Shown here piece by piece: positions 37,470 to 49,834 of a stretch of DNA of 64,000 nucleotides. Position 1 is the stretch's first letter. Every line of letters starts with the position of its first letter. The DNA lies in assembly GCA_036874045.1 (NCBI GenBank), contig CM072344.1, positions 8,218,501 to 8,282,500 on the forward strand, in the 5' to 3' direction. Below the pieces are notes generated by a model, which worked only from the letters and a program-made list of their open reading frames with translations, was not told the origin of the DNA and did not search any database. The DNA comes from Cymodocea nodosa (lineage: Eukaryota > Streptophyta > Magnoliopsida > Alismatales > Cymodoceaceae). The translations under genes were made by a program, and so were the position numbers.

Positions 37470-38609
37470 ATGGAATTAATGCAATTATCGTTGGATGCAC
37501 AAAGGAAAATACTAAGTAACTTGTCAGCTAAAGATCTATGCAGGATGTGTTGTGTATCAAAGGAAATTAAAGACTGTATTGAAGAAAAATATTTTCAGGG
37601 ACTACAAGCTGCAAAAATGTGTAAGATTAGAGATGGATTCATATGGAGGTCATTTAATCGTAGTTCAAATACCCATGAATATCTGGCTATGGAAGAAACT
37701 ACTAGAATTCCACCCAATGCATTAGAAGGAATGAGTCATATTATGGGGATAGATGAAGGATTAATCTTATACAAGACGAGACCAAGGTATGTAAGTTTAT
37801 CATTACCTGAGATTTTGATAAGAAATCCTATAACAGGAGAAGAATGTAATATAGGAAGACCTAATATATTTGAAGCACCAACTGAAAATTGTGGGTCAGC
37901 TTTAATATTTTCTAATAAAAATTCTGCAATTCCTGAAAAATTATATTATTAGAGACCTATAGGAAATTGGGGTGAAGATTTACACTTAAGTGTGTATAAT
38001 TTTCTAAACAGATGTTGGAGTGAAAACATTATAATATATCTAGGACAGAAATCATTAATTAACCAAACACATGTCATACTTGATGGTTATATTTATTTAG
38101 TCACAGAGATATCAATAGCATATAGATCTGATTTATACATAGTGAGCATAGACAGTTATGATGATTATACAGAAATTTTACTTTTACCGAGTGAAATAGC
38201 TAAACCACCATCTAAAAAATTTAATAAAATTCAAATAGGAATGTGGTATAATGAAGAAGATGATCCTACTTTATGTCTGATAAGATGGTGGGATGAACTG
38301 ATGAAATTTCAAATATGGATTATGGAAGACATGAATGAATGGAAGTGGGAAGAGGAATATATTGAAATAGATGTAGAAATAGAAACTGCTACATTACCCT
38401 GGAACCAAAAAGGATCCCTTTCTGCATTACATATCATTAATGGTAATACACTCGTATTTGGAATTTATAATATATTGCATGTTTACAAATTAAAAAGGAC
38501 CAAGAACTGCATTAAAACAGAATTAATAGCAAGAAGAACTATGCCTAAAAAGTTTGCTTGGACTGATACATTTATTCCATTTGTTTCTACTTTTCAATCA
38601 TGTTCTTAA
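37470..38609 (+). pseudogene. F-box-like protein gene carried by the Athila element
   Basis: One frame of 379 codons has a single in-frame TAG (37950-37952). The N-terminus (residues 6-38) fits the F-box consensus: LSLDAQRKILSNLSAKDLC, then RMCCVSKEIKDCI. The rest resembles F-box-associated domains: ILIRNPITGEECNI, VILDGYIYLVTE, LYIVSIDSYDDYTEILLLP and a tryptophan-rich segment near residue 280. F-box proteins are substrate adaptors of SCF ubiquitin ligases. The gene sits between capsid and 3' LTR, the slot used for envelope-like genes. Parts of the same gene are present in D (52408-52421 and 61216-61325), so it is a family component and not a one-off capture. The usual tryptophan after VSK is absent. 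Assignment is by motif only. Confidence 0.62.
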
Positions 38610-40387
38610 GCTGTGATTTTGTGTGTTTAATGTTGTGTATTCTGCATTTATTTTTAGAAAAAAAAAAAAAAGAATTTTGAAGTTTTTCATGTTCATTTTA
38701 TAAAAAAAAAACAAACAAAACAAAATATCAATCTAGTTTGTTGGTATTTGTTCTGGGAAACCAACTGGCTTACTTGTGAGCCACCAAAGGCATAGAAGCT
38801 TGGGTTCCACACAAGACACTGATTTATAAATACTTGTTAAATGTTATTTTGTTTTATATTCTATGTTTATCTGGGAATGAAAAGTTTTTCAGAATCAAAA
38901 ATCGGAATATGTAGAAAGAGATACAAATGGAATAAGGTACATAACCAATTACTTATCCTGAATGTTAAATCAAACAAAACTTTATTCATGCCTGCTACAA
39001 TTACTGTACTTATTGTCAAATCTTTTACATTGAGGACAATGCAAAATGTAGGTATAGGGGGGAGGTAATTAAAGTAACATCCATGTAAGTTTGTTAATTA
39101 AAGGAATTAAAATGGTACTGCAAAGTTTTGAAGAAATTGAAAATTTTTATGAACTTGCTGTAACTATTCGATAATTGAGACTGTAAAATTTTTATAAACT
39201 ACTTGAATGTTATATTTAGAAGGCTATAGAAGATGCTATAGAATTTATTATTTATGTAAATCTAGATATAGTATCTTATGATTTTTCTGAATTTCATGAG
39301 TTTAACAGTTTCACAATTTTAAAATGAAATCAGAATATTTAATGCTTAATTAGAAAATTATCTGAAATCCTGAAGGAGCTGAGATGTGAATTCTAGATTA
39401 AATGAAACACATATGATGAAAGAAACATTTACTTTGACTGATTGAACTTGTAGAATGATTTTTGTGTAGATCTTATTAAACTACAGATAAAGTATGAACT
39501 TATTATTATGGATTCATATCTTTAGTAAATGATAGAAGCAGGATTATATGAGATTGGTGTTTTACTGCATCTGTATTAATGAAATACGTGCATATACAGT
39601 ATGTGATTAATGCTTTTTTCTGTGTGTGCATTTATTTTTAGAAAAAAAAAAAAAAAACCTTGAGAGTTTATTGAATTGTTTGATCACGAGCCTTTTATAC
39701 TTGAGCAGATAGGTATGTATGGATTGTTGACCTGAAAAAGGACTCTGAAAATCTGGCAACCTAAGATCTTGATCAGATCTGGGATTGTTGACTGAAAGCT
39801 CGTTACATGGGTACATTAGAAAGCTCTTGCATGATTCAAGCTTGTCAAATTAACTTTTAAAGTACAAAAAAAAAAAAGAGAAAAAAAGAAAAAAGAAAAA
39901 AACATATATTGTTCTGAAAAGATACAAGTGTTTTGTGAAATACAGATATCTTACGAATCGAGTATATTTTCTGTTATTTAGAATTGCTGAAATATGAATC
40001 TGGAATTGACTTTTGAAGTTGTTTAATGGAAATACAATTCTTTATTCTACTTGTCTTAATCAGATTGAATTGGATTGTACTTTAATTTGTATGTTATTGA
40101 AATTTCTTCTAGAAAAACTTATTGGAAAATTCAGGATTACAGATGATAAAAAGAAGAACAAACGATAATATAATTAACACCTATATGAAGATGATATACT
40201 TTGTATGTAATTTACATATATTCTAAATATCTTTGCAGGTTGATTACTGAAACATACAGAATATATGTTTATGCTAAACAGAAGAAAACAAACAAAAGGG
40301 GGAGAATTAATTCTAGTACTTTTTGAAAGACCAATTAATTAGATCTTAGTTTGCTAAGGGACTAGAAAAATTTAGGTATGGGGGAAG
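38610..40387 (+). other. 3' region of N with two polypurine tracts
   Basis: No gene is supported. A conserved block near 38750-38815 (GGGAAACCAACTGGCTTACT...) and a sequence TTGAGGACAATGCAAAATGTAGG followed by GGGGGGAGG (about 39030-39064) are also in D (52190-52270 and 51885-51925). The polypurine tract proper (GTATGGGGGAAG) ends at 40387. Poly-A runs lie at 38660, 38701, 39643 and 39867-39901. Confidence 0.7.
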
Positions 40388-42242
40388 TGTTTAGAATGAA
40401 AAAGTGCATATTATTAACGGTTAAATGATGGTTAATTACATAATATTTAGCTTATCATATGAGAATTAAGCCATCATGTTATAATTGTATTGTTATATGC
40501 TTTAATTGAAGAATCTGCTTAATTTTGGGGAATTAATGTTAATTTAGTACATTTATGAACTGTCGGTAAAATTGCAGACTGTGAAATTTTTAAGTATCCG
40601 AAAATGCATCTGAGCATCGGATAGTTATACCTATAACTCTCCAAAATGTTATTTTATGTTTAAACTGCTGCTGACACGTGTCGAGAGCTGGTAGATTTAC
40701 TTAAGTTATAACTCGTTAAGTTAGCATAACTGTACGCGTTGAGTTACATGAATATACACTAAGGTAACACGTTATGTTAGCGTTATAAACTTAAGTTGTT
40801 ATTTTTGCACGTGTTTTATAGTTAAATCAACGAAGGAAGTCCGTTGAGTTATCTGTAACTCCACGGACTATATACTTTCTAATATGCCACTATAGCGGTT
40901 GCAGGAACAGACAGTTGGAAGGAAAAACCATGTTTGCACGTATTACGCAGGAATTCAATCGCGCATGGAGAAGGAAGCATCGCCGTTGATCTGAAGGAAG
41001 GAAATCCAACCGATCCTTTAAGCAGAAGTAGTTACTACTGAAGAAATATAAAAGAAAAGAAGAAAAAAAGAAGAGAGTGTGATCGATGGACGGCTAGTGT
41101 ATACAGAGGAGGAGCACTGAGCTTTCTGTAGACAGTATCGGTGATTCTCTGAAGTATCACACCAACCATCGTATCACCACCATAATCACCAATCATCGGA
41201 GGTCTGTGAGGATACTTGCCTGATGTCGGGTCGATTCCGAGCCAAACATAGTGTCTGACAACCACTGTGAGGAGTGATCGCGTCGCGTGAAGGGAAGACA
41301 TTTTCACTAAGCGCCGACTCATATTTCAGGAGATCGTAAAGCTTTTAGCCTTGGCTTCGGGTTGATGCCTGTATGCTGAAGAGGAGATCATCTTGCAATT
41401 CTGGACTTGCGATTCTATAGGGAGAGGAGACAGAATTGTAAGTGGTTCAATTTTCAGTGGTGTAATCGCATTGCAAGTAGTGTCAGAAGTATTTACTGTC
41501 AAGTGAAATTACTTTACATCTCACCTTTCGCCCATCACAAAAAAAACAAAATTACCAAAAACAATTTATCTTTGTTTGTATGTTGTATTTGAGTGTTGTA
41601 TTGTTGGTGTTGTATCGTGATTAATGTTATCTGTATCAGTTTTATGATTGTTTTATGTTAGTTTTAATTTTACAGTTTACTGAAATTGGTTCGTACAAAA
41701 CAACTTAAAGATTTTAATGGTTACTGTTTGAATCATCTGAATGTTAGTATTGCATAATGATAAATCCAATGTTAACTAGCATTAAAAAGCTTAATTGATG
41801 TTATTTACAATTTGTGGAATCGCCCAATGGTTGGCTGAATTCCTTTGTAATTAGTAGTATTATAAAGAAGAGACTGGCTCGTGGAGTTAACTTAAGTCCA
41901 CGAGGATAGTCCATTGAGTTATCCATAACTCAACGAACTTAGTCTGTTGAGTTAACTATAACTCAACGGAGTGCTTATTGAATATAAATTTGAATTGTTC
42001 ACAATCAAACATTTCTTAAATTCGTCAGCAATTCCCTATGGGATCAACCTGTACTTACACACTAATACAGTAGACACTGTGCACTTGCAGTTAAAGTACA
42101 AATTGGAATTAATATCTAAATTATATTAAAGGTTGTTTATTTACTTCTAAAAGAAAGAATAGGCATAAAGATAAATTAACTAAGTAAAAATAGAAGTAAC
42201 AAATCCAAGTTTTTCTAGTGTAGTGCTGGGAAAACGCGAACA
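40388..42242 (+). repeat. 3' LTR of N
   Basis: It is 1855 bp, from TGTTTAGAATG to GCGAACA, matching 25577-27418. GACAG follows as target duplication, and M1's LTR resumes. Confidence 0.95.
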
Positions 42243-43215
42243 GACAGCTATCGAAAGTTTAGAAGAAGAAAATCGGAGAGTTACTGTAGCTAACTATCCA
42301 ATAGTTAGGAGAATTTCGGTGAGTTACAACTGCAAGTATCCGAACTTTAAATTCTTCACATGAATAACTTAAATCTCACGTGACAAAAGAACTTAAGTGG
42401 ATTTTCGGTGAGTTACGATCATCCTTCGGAAAGTTACATAGATAACTATCTGAAAGTTTGAGAAAATTGAAAGGTTATCTTGAAACACCTTTCCAAATGG
42501 TAACTTACCATATTTGGATTTACTAACTTAGCAAGTATAGTAGAATAAATCCATTGAAAAAAAAATATGATTGTTGGGTGTTCAAGCATAAAAACAAACA
42601 GATCATTCAATATTTAGAGAACTGAAATGTGATATTACAGATATAGTTGCATACAGAGATACAATATACATTGCAGATCAATTACTGATATAGAAGAAAG
42701 CTTAATTTAGTCTAACAAGGAATTGCTTGAAAGCTGGATTTTACAAGAAGATTCTTAAAGCTCTCCAAGTGTTGAAAGTTTGATCCAAGAAGGATCATTT
42801 GGTTGATGGCTTCAACCTTAAAGCTTCATTCATTTGTTGGTTTGAGTTTCGACCTGAAAACTCAAGAGGTTGGTTTTCTGGAGTTTATACCTGAAAACTT
42901 CTGTGTGGTTGGTTAGAGCTACGACCTGAAAGCTCAAGTGGTTGGTTCTTGCTTCGACTTGAAAGTAAGTGTGTAAGTGTTGGTTGAAACACTTAGTGAA
43001 GCTCAAGTGATCCTTGGGGGTGGACTAGCCAAGTTGGTGAACCACCTAAAATTCCCTTGTGTTTCTTACTTTATTTCCGCTATGCATGTTTATTTATATC
43101 TGATTAGTACTTGTGCAAACAGATTAATCAAATTAGTTAGTAAAGTTAAAAATAGTCTCGAATTCACACTGATCACCTTTCACCCCCCCTCTAGTGAAGC
43201 CATACGTTCCTAACA
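42243..43215 (+). repeat. 3' LTR of M1, second part
   Basis: It continues the M1 LTR (matching 21372-22344) after N and ends CCTAACA at 43215. CTCCT at 43216-43220 is the right target copy. Confidence 0.92.
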
Positions 43216-43750
43216 CTCCTTGGTTTTTTCCTATTTGAACTAGTTCTTGAAATTCTCTTCTTTCTTCTTCAGTAGAAGGCCCCAAAATTGCTGCTCGTTC
43301 CAACGGCCTTGATGGTGGAACTGAAGGTCCTGGTTGCTATTCCTCAGGAACAGGTCTTTCAACAATCGGTTCCTCTTGTTCTTCATTTTCTTTCCTTTGT
43401 TGCTCCTAGATCGCCCATCGAGCTCGTCTACTTATGCGTCTTTTGAACCATAGTTGGGACTTACGTTGGATTAGTTCTAGGGCAACTTCATTATTTGGCC
43501 TGATTTTTCTTTCTTTACTTACACCAATTTCCATAGCAACTTTGATTCTAGTTTCCATTATCTAAGGAATTTGTATACCCAAATCTACTAATTCTTTCCT
43601 CTAATAGAAAAGGTTAGATTCTACCTTTTGTAGTTCTTTTTCCCTCGTCTTATTTCTGATTGTCTACCTCGTGTGCCATTCCTCCGAGTCTTTAAGAAAT
43701 TCTGACGTGTCTACTGCCTTTTCCTAGAACTCAGGTGTCATTTTCCTCAT
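43216..43750 (-). pseudogene. Accessory ORF of C, 5' part
   Basis: This is the N-terminal part of the gene that resumes at 20865. Its start MRKMTPEF parallels N's MMKMTPEF (35399), followed by the same charged region with repeated stops. The uninterrupted N sequence at 34850-34900 confirms the join across M1. Confidence 0.75.
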
Positions 43751-44366
43751 CGTGGAGTTATGCAATGGAACAAAGTCGCTCTGATCTTTACTGTTCTACG
43801 TTCTAAATGATTCTATGGATAATGCCCCCAAACCCTAAGTTTAATATAAATAAGCCCTAAGTTTAGGCGGGTAATCGGATCATTTCCCACACCAACTCTT
43901 GCTCTTTCATCCGTGGAATTATGGTTAACTCCACGGACCAAGTCTGTGGACTTAACTACAGTACTCCGTTGAGTTATAGTTAACTCAACGGGATAAGTTC
44001 GTTAACTTTTCCTAGACTCAACCGAGTAAGTTCGTTGAATTAAGTGTAACTCAACGGACTTTTCGTAAAGTTATATCTAATAAAAATACATATAATAATA
44101 ATTTTTTCTTCGGTCAAGACCGAATAATTTCTGGTCTAACTGATTCTTAATTTTTTAACACTTTAAAAGTTTTTGGTCAAACCATTACATTCGTCGGTTG
44201 AACCAAAATTACATATTTTCTTTTTTTCTATCGATTGAACCGATACTATACTTCGGTAACACCGACACTTAACTAAATATAATATATATATTTTATGTTT
44301 TTGCATTTCGGTCAAACTGATGGATCTTGTCGGTTGACCGATGGCACTAGAAAACTTGTATTGGCT
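43751..44366. other. Upstream region of C accessory ORF: hairpins, CGGT repeats and residual primer site
   Basis: Positions 43760-44090 match N's 35410-35700 and carry GTTGAGTTA/TAACTCAAC hairpins. Positions 44110-44345 carry inverted CGGT repeats like N's 32270-32449. At about 44345-44366 the sequence changes to the LTR-proximal leader with the first bases of a primer site (TAGTGCCA on the minus strand), so pol and most of the site were deleted. Confidence 0.65.
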
Positions 44367-45474
44367 TGTTAACTTCTGTTTGTAACTTAGTTAATTTGTC
44401 TTTATGCTTATCAGTAATTCCTTTTTAGAAGTAAACAAACAATCTTTCACACAAATTAGATATTAATTCCAATTTGTATTTTAATTATAAGTGCATAGTG
44501 TATATTGTATTTGTGTGCAAGTACAGGTCGATCCCACAAAGAATTGAGGAAGAATTGTGTACTGTTCTGTTTTTAATAATGAAATTTATATATTCAGTAA
44601 GCACTTCGTTGAGTTATAGCTAACTCAACGAACTAACCTCGTGGAATTGAATTAACTCAATGAAGCTATCTATCCAGTTTAATACTACTATTTACAAAGG
44701 AATTCGGCCAACCATTGGGCGGTTCCACAGATTGTAAATAACATCAATTAAGCTCTTTAATGCTAGTTAATATTAGATTTATCATTCAGTAACACTAACA
44801 TTCAGATATTTCAAAGAGTAACTATTAAAATCTTTAAGTATCAGGAATGATTCAATTTCAGTAAACTATAAAACTATTTTCTATTGTTTAAATCAAACAA
44901 ACATGAAACATTCACAATACTGACAATGATAACATTAATCACGATACAAAATAAACAATACAGCACTCAAATACTAACTATAAACATAGATAAGTTGTTT
45001 TTGGTATTTTTGTTTTGATATGGTCATGAAAATGGGTGAAAGGTGAAATGTAAAAGTAATCTCTATCGATAGTAAAAACTTTCGTCACTACATGCGACGC
45101 GATTACACCACTGAAAATTTAACCACTTACAATTCTGTCTCCTCTCCCTATAGAATCGTGAGTCTAGAATTGCAAGTTGATCTCCTCTTCAGCATATTGG
45201 CATCAACCTGAAACCAAGGCTAGAAGCTTTACAATCTCCTAAGATATGAGTCGGTGCTTGGTGAAAATGGCTTCCCTTCCTGCGACACGATCACTCCTCA
45301 TAGTAGTTGTCAGGCACCGTGTTTGGCTTGGAATCGACCTGACATCAGGAAAGTATCCTCACAGACCTCCGATGGTTGGTGATTATGGTGATGGTGGTGA
45401 TGTTAGTATGGAACTTCAGGGAACTTCCGTTGTTACCTGCAGTTAGCGCGGTCCTCCTCCTCTACACACACACT
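44367..45474 (-). repeat. Truncated 5' LTR of C
   Basis: The reverse complement matches the last 1.1 kb of the Athila LTR, ending GAAGTTAACA at 44367. It is cut at 45474 within the CTCTACACACACAC stretch, where B's integrase sequence begins. Confidence 0.8.
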
Positions 45475-48004
45475 AGCTTTGAACAAGATTGCAAAACAGT
45501 TTAAACTTTTCAAAAACTTCTGTCTTAGATGCTAGAAAATATACCCAAATGTATCTAGAGAAGTCATCTACTAAAACTAATACATACCATTTACCACCAA
45601 GACTCATGATTCTTGTTGGTCCAAATAGATCCATATGTATAAGTTTTATGACTCTCTTGCTCGATATATCAGTTTTGGATTTAAAAGAGTTTTTGTGAAG
45701 TTTACCTAACTCACATGCATCACACATAAAGTCCTTTGAGTATTTAATCTTTGGTAAACTTCTCACTAAATGTTTTCTAGACAGTTTATGTAATAGTTTC
45801 ATATTTATATGCCCGATCCTTCTATGCCATAGATATGCATCACTAGTTTCAGCTAGCAAACATGAATTTAAATCAACTACACTAGAAGGTAAAGATAAAA
45901 TACAAACAGAACCTTTTCTTTTAGCAATAAACTTAAGTTCATCTGTATTTTTATCAATAATTTTGCATACATTATCTTCAAACACTACATAATATCCATT
46001 TTGAGTTAGTTTTACAACACTTAGCAAATTAAATCCTAGGTTTTCTACATATAGTATATTCGAAATAACACAAGTCAGAGTTATTTGAACATTGCCCATA
46101 TCTATGATTTTATCCTTGCTTTTGTTTCCAAATGTTACATTTCCTTTCGTGGTATTTGTAAAATTTTTTTGGTATACTTTTCCATCCGGTCATGTGACTT
46201 GATGCTCCACTATCTAAGATCCATTTTGATGTTGTTTCCTCCTGCAAAATAAATTAAGAAAAACTTTTTCTTGGTACCCAATGTTGTTGAGGACCAAGTT
46301 CATTAAACACATATTTCTTCTTTTTGTTTGAAAACAGTTTAACATTATCATTTACATTTTTATTAGTTGTAAGTACTATTGACTTATCATTAGCTTCATA
46401 CTCACATATAGCATTATTGCTTCAAGATATTCAGGATAATCAAATCCTAAGCCAAATTTATATGACACCACAGGGGTACTAGTTAGTTTGTCTAACTTAG
46501 TTTGACTTAAATTCCATTTCTCAATGGAAGAATTTAAATCTAGCTCTCTCATTTTTAATTTATCAATCTCTACCTCAAGATCATTTATATTGTTTCTCAA
46601 CATTTCATTTTCAGATTCTACCTTTAATTTTTCAGCATTTGTATTCTGTATTTGTTCATGCAAGACACATTCATTAAATCTAAATTTATGCAAATCTCTA
46701 GCATGATTTTCATTATCACATTTAAACTTTTCTAAAGTAGTAGACAGGAAATAATTTTCTTCTTCCATAATGGATAAAGAGTTTCTGATATTCTTATTTT
46801 CCAGTTTACAAACTTTAAGTTTTTGTAATAATGCATGATAAGCACATAATAATTCATCAAAGTTAAAATCTGAATGACTTTCAAGATCATATATTACCTC
46901 AGACTCATCTTCCATGAAGCACACATGAGCAACGTCTTCTAACTCTTGTTCTTCTTTTGAATGTGAAGATTTTGATGATGATTCCTCAGATTTAGACTCT
47001 TCAGACGTGTCATCCCAAGTGACCTTCAAAGCCTTTTTCTTGTAAAACTTTTTCTAAGTTTTCTAAGCCGTCTTCTTCTGATTTGTCCTATTATGCTTTT
47101 CATTTTTCCTTATAGGACATTTTGGAGAAAGATGTTCAGGTTTCTTATAGTTGTAACATACATACTTTCTAGATGAAGAATTCTTGTCATTTAGTGATTT
47201 TGACGTTGAGGGTTTATCATTTTTGTTCCTTTGCTATTTCCTAGCTTTCCATGCTTTCTTGAATTTCCTAGTCAGCAAAATCAAATCCTCATCAGAATCA
47301 GTAGATATTTCAGAATCTGAATTAATTTCGAAGGCTATTTCTTTCTTCATTTTTAGTTTGTTGTGACTCAGTGATTCATTTATTTGAACTTCATAAGTTG
47401 TTAAATTTCCTATAAGTTCATTCATGGTATAAACATTTATATCTCGTGATTCCTCAATTGATGTTACTTTTTGAGACCATTTAGAACTTAGGGATCTGAG
47501 AATTTTCCTCACCAAATCCTTCTGTTCAAAATTCTTTCCTAAGCATTTTAAAGAGTTTATGATATCAAGAAATCTGGAAAACATCTTAGAAATACTTTCA
47601 TCTTCATGCATCTTAAAGAGTTCATACTTATAAATTAACATGTTTATCTTAGTCTCCTTAACTTGAGAAGTACCTTCATGTGAAACTTCTAATACATGCC
47701 ACACCTCATAAGCAGATTTATATGCTGACATTTTACTAAACTGTTCATAACTCAATGCACAAAATAAAATTTTTAAACCCTTAGCATTCAAAGTTTCATT
47801 TTCTTTTTCAGTAATTGTCCAAGTATTATAAGTAGTTAACAGAGTATATGGTTTAGAAATCATGAACCACAACTTATGATCTATACTTTGAAGAAAAAAT
47901 GTCATCCTATATTTCCAATATTCAAAATGTATTCCATCAAATAAAGGAGAACGATTTAGATTTTGTCCTTCATACAAAGAAAAATTACCATTTCCAGTAG
48001 CCAT
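45475..48004 (-). pseudogene. SIRE-type gag-protease-integrase fragment of B
   Basis: One minus-strand frame runs from MATGNGNFSLYEGQN at 48004. In order: copia gag domain, serine/aspartate-rich stretch, zinc knuckle near 47130-47165 (CYNYKKPEHLSPKC, second cysteine changed to tyrosine), coiled coil, GPQQHWVP, protease ILDSGASSHMTG (about 46200), the integrase zinc finger (LWHRRIGHINMKLL, CDACELGK) and the core start HMDLFGPT. The sequence ends inside integrase at about 45475 at the C LTR junction. Stops near 47232, 47075 and 46376 and others make it inactive. M1 and F gag are its relatives here. Confidence 0.9.
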
Positions 48005-48189
48005 CTTACCTTAGAATTTTCAACCTATTTGATTTTAAATAGTTTAAAACTTTAAAACAACTTGAGCCTTAAATCAAGAAAGTTAAACGTATGCTCAAAT
48101 ATTAATTTCTATTTAAAAACAAGGAAGGCAAAATAAGCAATGATATTAAATAAGTTGGTATCGATTTTATATCAAAGATTATTAACAAA

Positions 48190-48201
48190 GCTCTGATACC
48201 A
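48190..48201 (-). other. tRNA-Met primer binding site of B
   Basis: The minus strand reads TGGTATCAGAGC, a perfect 12-base complement of the initiator tRNA-Met 3' end, 2 bases from the LTR. Confidence 0.93.
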
Positions 48202-48203
48202 CT

Positions 48204-49834
48204 TGTAGGATCGTAAGACTACACAAGAGGGGGGTGAATTGTGTTTTTCAACATTTTCGAATATAATTGAAACTTTAAAACTCAAAAACAAGTCGAGACA
48301 TTATTTTCATAAAATCATTTTTATTCAAGGTTTCAATTACAATATACAATTCAATTCTCCTTAGAAATTGTAGATGCAATTATATAACGATACCATGTTT
48401 CATCTATATAATTTCATAACTATAAATAGAGAAAACTAATTTGCAGAATTTAAAACATTTCTCCCTATTTGAGATCTTTCTTCTTCTTCTTCAACAATTC
48501 TTTAGTGACAAATATCTAGTCTTTCTCTACTGCACCGAATTTGCTTTCTTTTGATACTTTAAATCTTTAGTGACATAAATCTGACCTTTTCTGCTTCATT
48601 GAATTTTCTTCCATCTGATACTTTAAATCTTCAATGACATAAATCTAACCTTTTCTGCTTCACTGAATTTTCTTCCACTTGAGAGCTTTTCCCTAAAGAG
48701 GTGTTTTTGATCATTAAAAAGATTTTTCATTTAAGGTGCAGGAATAATTGATAAACGAGAATTCTATGCCTTTTATACTGTATCTTCATTCCATGCATAT
48801 CCTCTATGTTTAATCACTATTAGTTTTCCACTTCTTCACGTCTTTTCTTTTTCCTTCATCAAAATACACACATTCTATCTTACGTTTACATTTCGAATTT
48901 TCTTTAATTATCAATCCTAGATCTTTGAAAAATTTCCTGCAAAATAAACTTTCTCATCCAAAATCTTTCATCAAGTGTAATAAGAAGTCGTTACTTTAAT
49001 GTTAACTAAATGAGTAAGACAAGTAGATATATAATTTAACGTTTCTAACTTAACGAGTTCCTCATGTGCCAACTCACGTGACAAGTACTGTAGCTAACTC
49101 AACGAACTAAGTCTATAGTGTTACGCTAACTCAACGAACCATCTCTGTGGTGTTACGATAACTCAACGAACCATCTCCATTGTATTATAGATAACTTAAC
49201 GAACCAGTAATAAACAAATGTTTTTATAATAAGAATTTTACCACATGCAAAAATAACACAACTTAAGTTTTATAATGCTAACCTAACGTGTTGCCTTAGT
49301 GTTCAATATAGCAACTCAATGTGTTTAGTTATGTTAACTTAACGAGTTAAACATGTGCACTTCACGTGATACAATATAACATTCATAACTTATAATTTCA
49401 CCACGTGTACAACACTAACTTAACGAGTTCATCTCTTTTTTTACTCACTAACTTAACGAGTTCTCACATGACCTATTTTAACCTTTAAGCCTCTAACTTA
49501 ACGAGTTCTCACGTGATCTCTATACAAATAACACTCTAACTTAATGAGTTGTCTAAACATGCATTGTTCGTGATACAGAAGATATAACTTTAAAACATAT
49601 CATGCTTTTCAATAAAAATACACGTTAACTTAACGTTTAGTTAAATGAGAAATTAATGCAATGAAACGACTAGTTGTTAACTTAGTATAATTTTAGATCC
49701 AATACAGACAAGTATTATATCAATATCTTTTTCTGTATTAATTGATGTTTTCTATTTCTTTTCACAAGCAATAGTAATTGAGCAAATATGATTACTTTCA
49801 TTCAACACACATTATCAAAACAAAATACTCAACA
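48204..49834 (-). repeat. 5' LTR of B
   Basis: This 1631-bp LTR runs from TGTAGGATCG to TACTCAACA in plus orientation. Positions 49020-49660 hold about ten copies of TAACTTAACGAGTT-like phrases with CACGTGA between. Left-hand parts match 12721-13068. Confidence 0.9.

Larger units (their letters stand above)
25577..42242 (+). mobile_element. N: complete Athila-type element with split gag and F-box gene
   Basis: N has two LTRs (25577-27418 and 40388-42242), a tRNA-Asp primer site and a polypurine tract. Its flanks GACAA (25572-25576) and GACAG (42243-42247) are a 5-bp duplication with one change. The internal order is zinc knuckle-protease-RT-RNase H-integrase (27553-32196), CGGT repeats, antisense accessory cassette (32450-35733), capsid gene (35931-37274), F-box-like gene (37470-38609) and a 1.8-kb 3' region. 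In the first 270 aligned LTR bases I count about 12 differences, all transitions. Every gene has stops, so it is no longer autonomous. Confidence 0.93.
20866..43215 (+). mobile_element. M1: SIRE-like copia element with gag but no pol
   Basis: It has a 5' LTR (20866-22344), tRNA-Met primer site, gag (22397-23924), a 1.1-kb noncoding region and a 3' LTR (25065-25576 plus 42243-43215). It lies in C's accessory gene with a perfect duplication CTCCT (20861-20865 and 43216-43220); the 5' LTR lacks the G of its TG end. The internal region is only about 2.7 kb, so it is a non-autonomous element that would need pol proteins from a relative. N is inserted in its 3' LTR. Confidence 0.9.
17950..45474 (-). 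mobile_element. C: Athila-type element without pol, split by M1 and cut by A
   Basis: On the minus strand the order is a truncated 5' LTR (45474 to 44367), a partial primer site, CGGT repeats, the accessory cassette in sense orientation (43750 to 43216, then 20865 to 19768) and the capsid gene (18860 to 17950). Protease and pol are absent between LTR and cassette. M1 is inserted in the accessory gene with duplication CTCCT on both sides. The span includes M1 and N. Placement of C within B is inferred, because both C-B junctions are deleted. Confidence 0.65.
12721..49834 (-). mobile_element. B: SIRE-like Ty1/copia element, largely deleted and interrupted
   Basis: Both outer ends are present: TGTAGGATCG at 12721 and CTCAACA at 49834, inside D's LTR. 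The 5-bp duplication is AATTG (12716-12720) versus AACTG (49835-49839), one C-to-T change apart. The 5' LTR, primer site, gag, protease and start of integrase remain at 45475-49834; only a 3' LTR piece remains at 12721-13068. The middle is replaced by C, A, M1 and N with deletions at both junctions. The span includes those nested elements. Confidence 0.8.

Noticed and set aside
25577..42242. Absolute insertion date for N from LTR divergence
   Set aside because: I compared only part of the LTRs by eye and have no substitution rate for this species.
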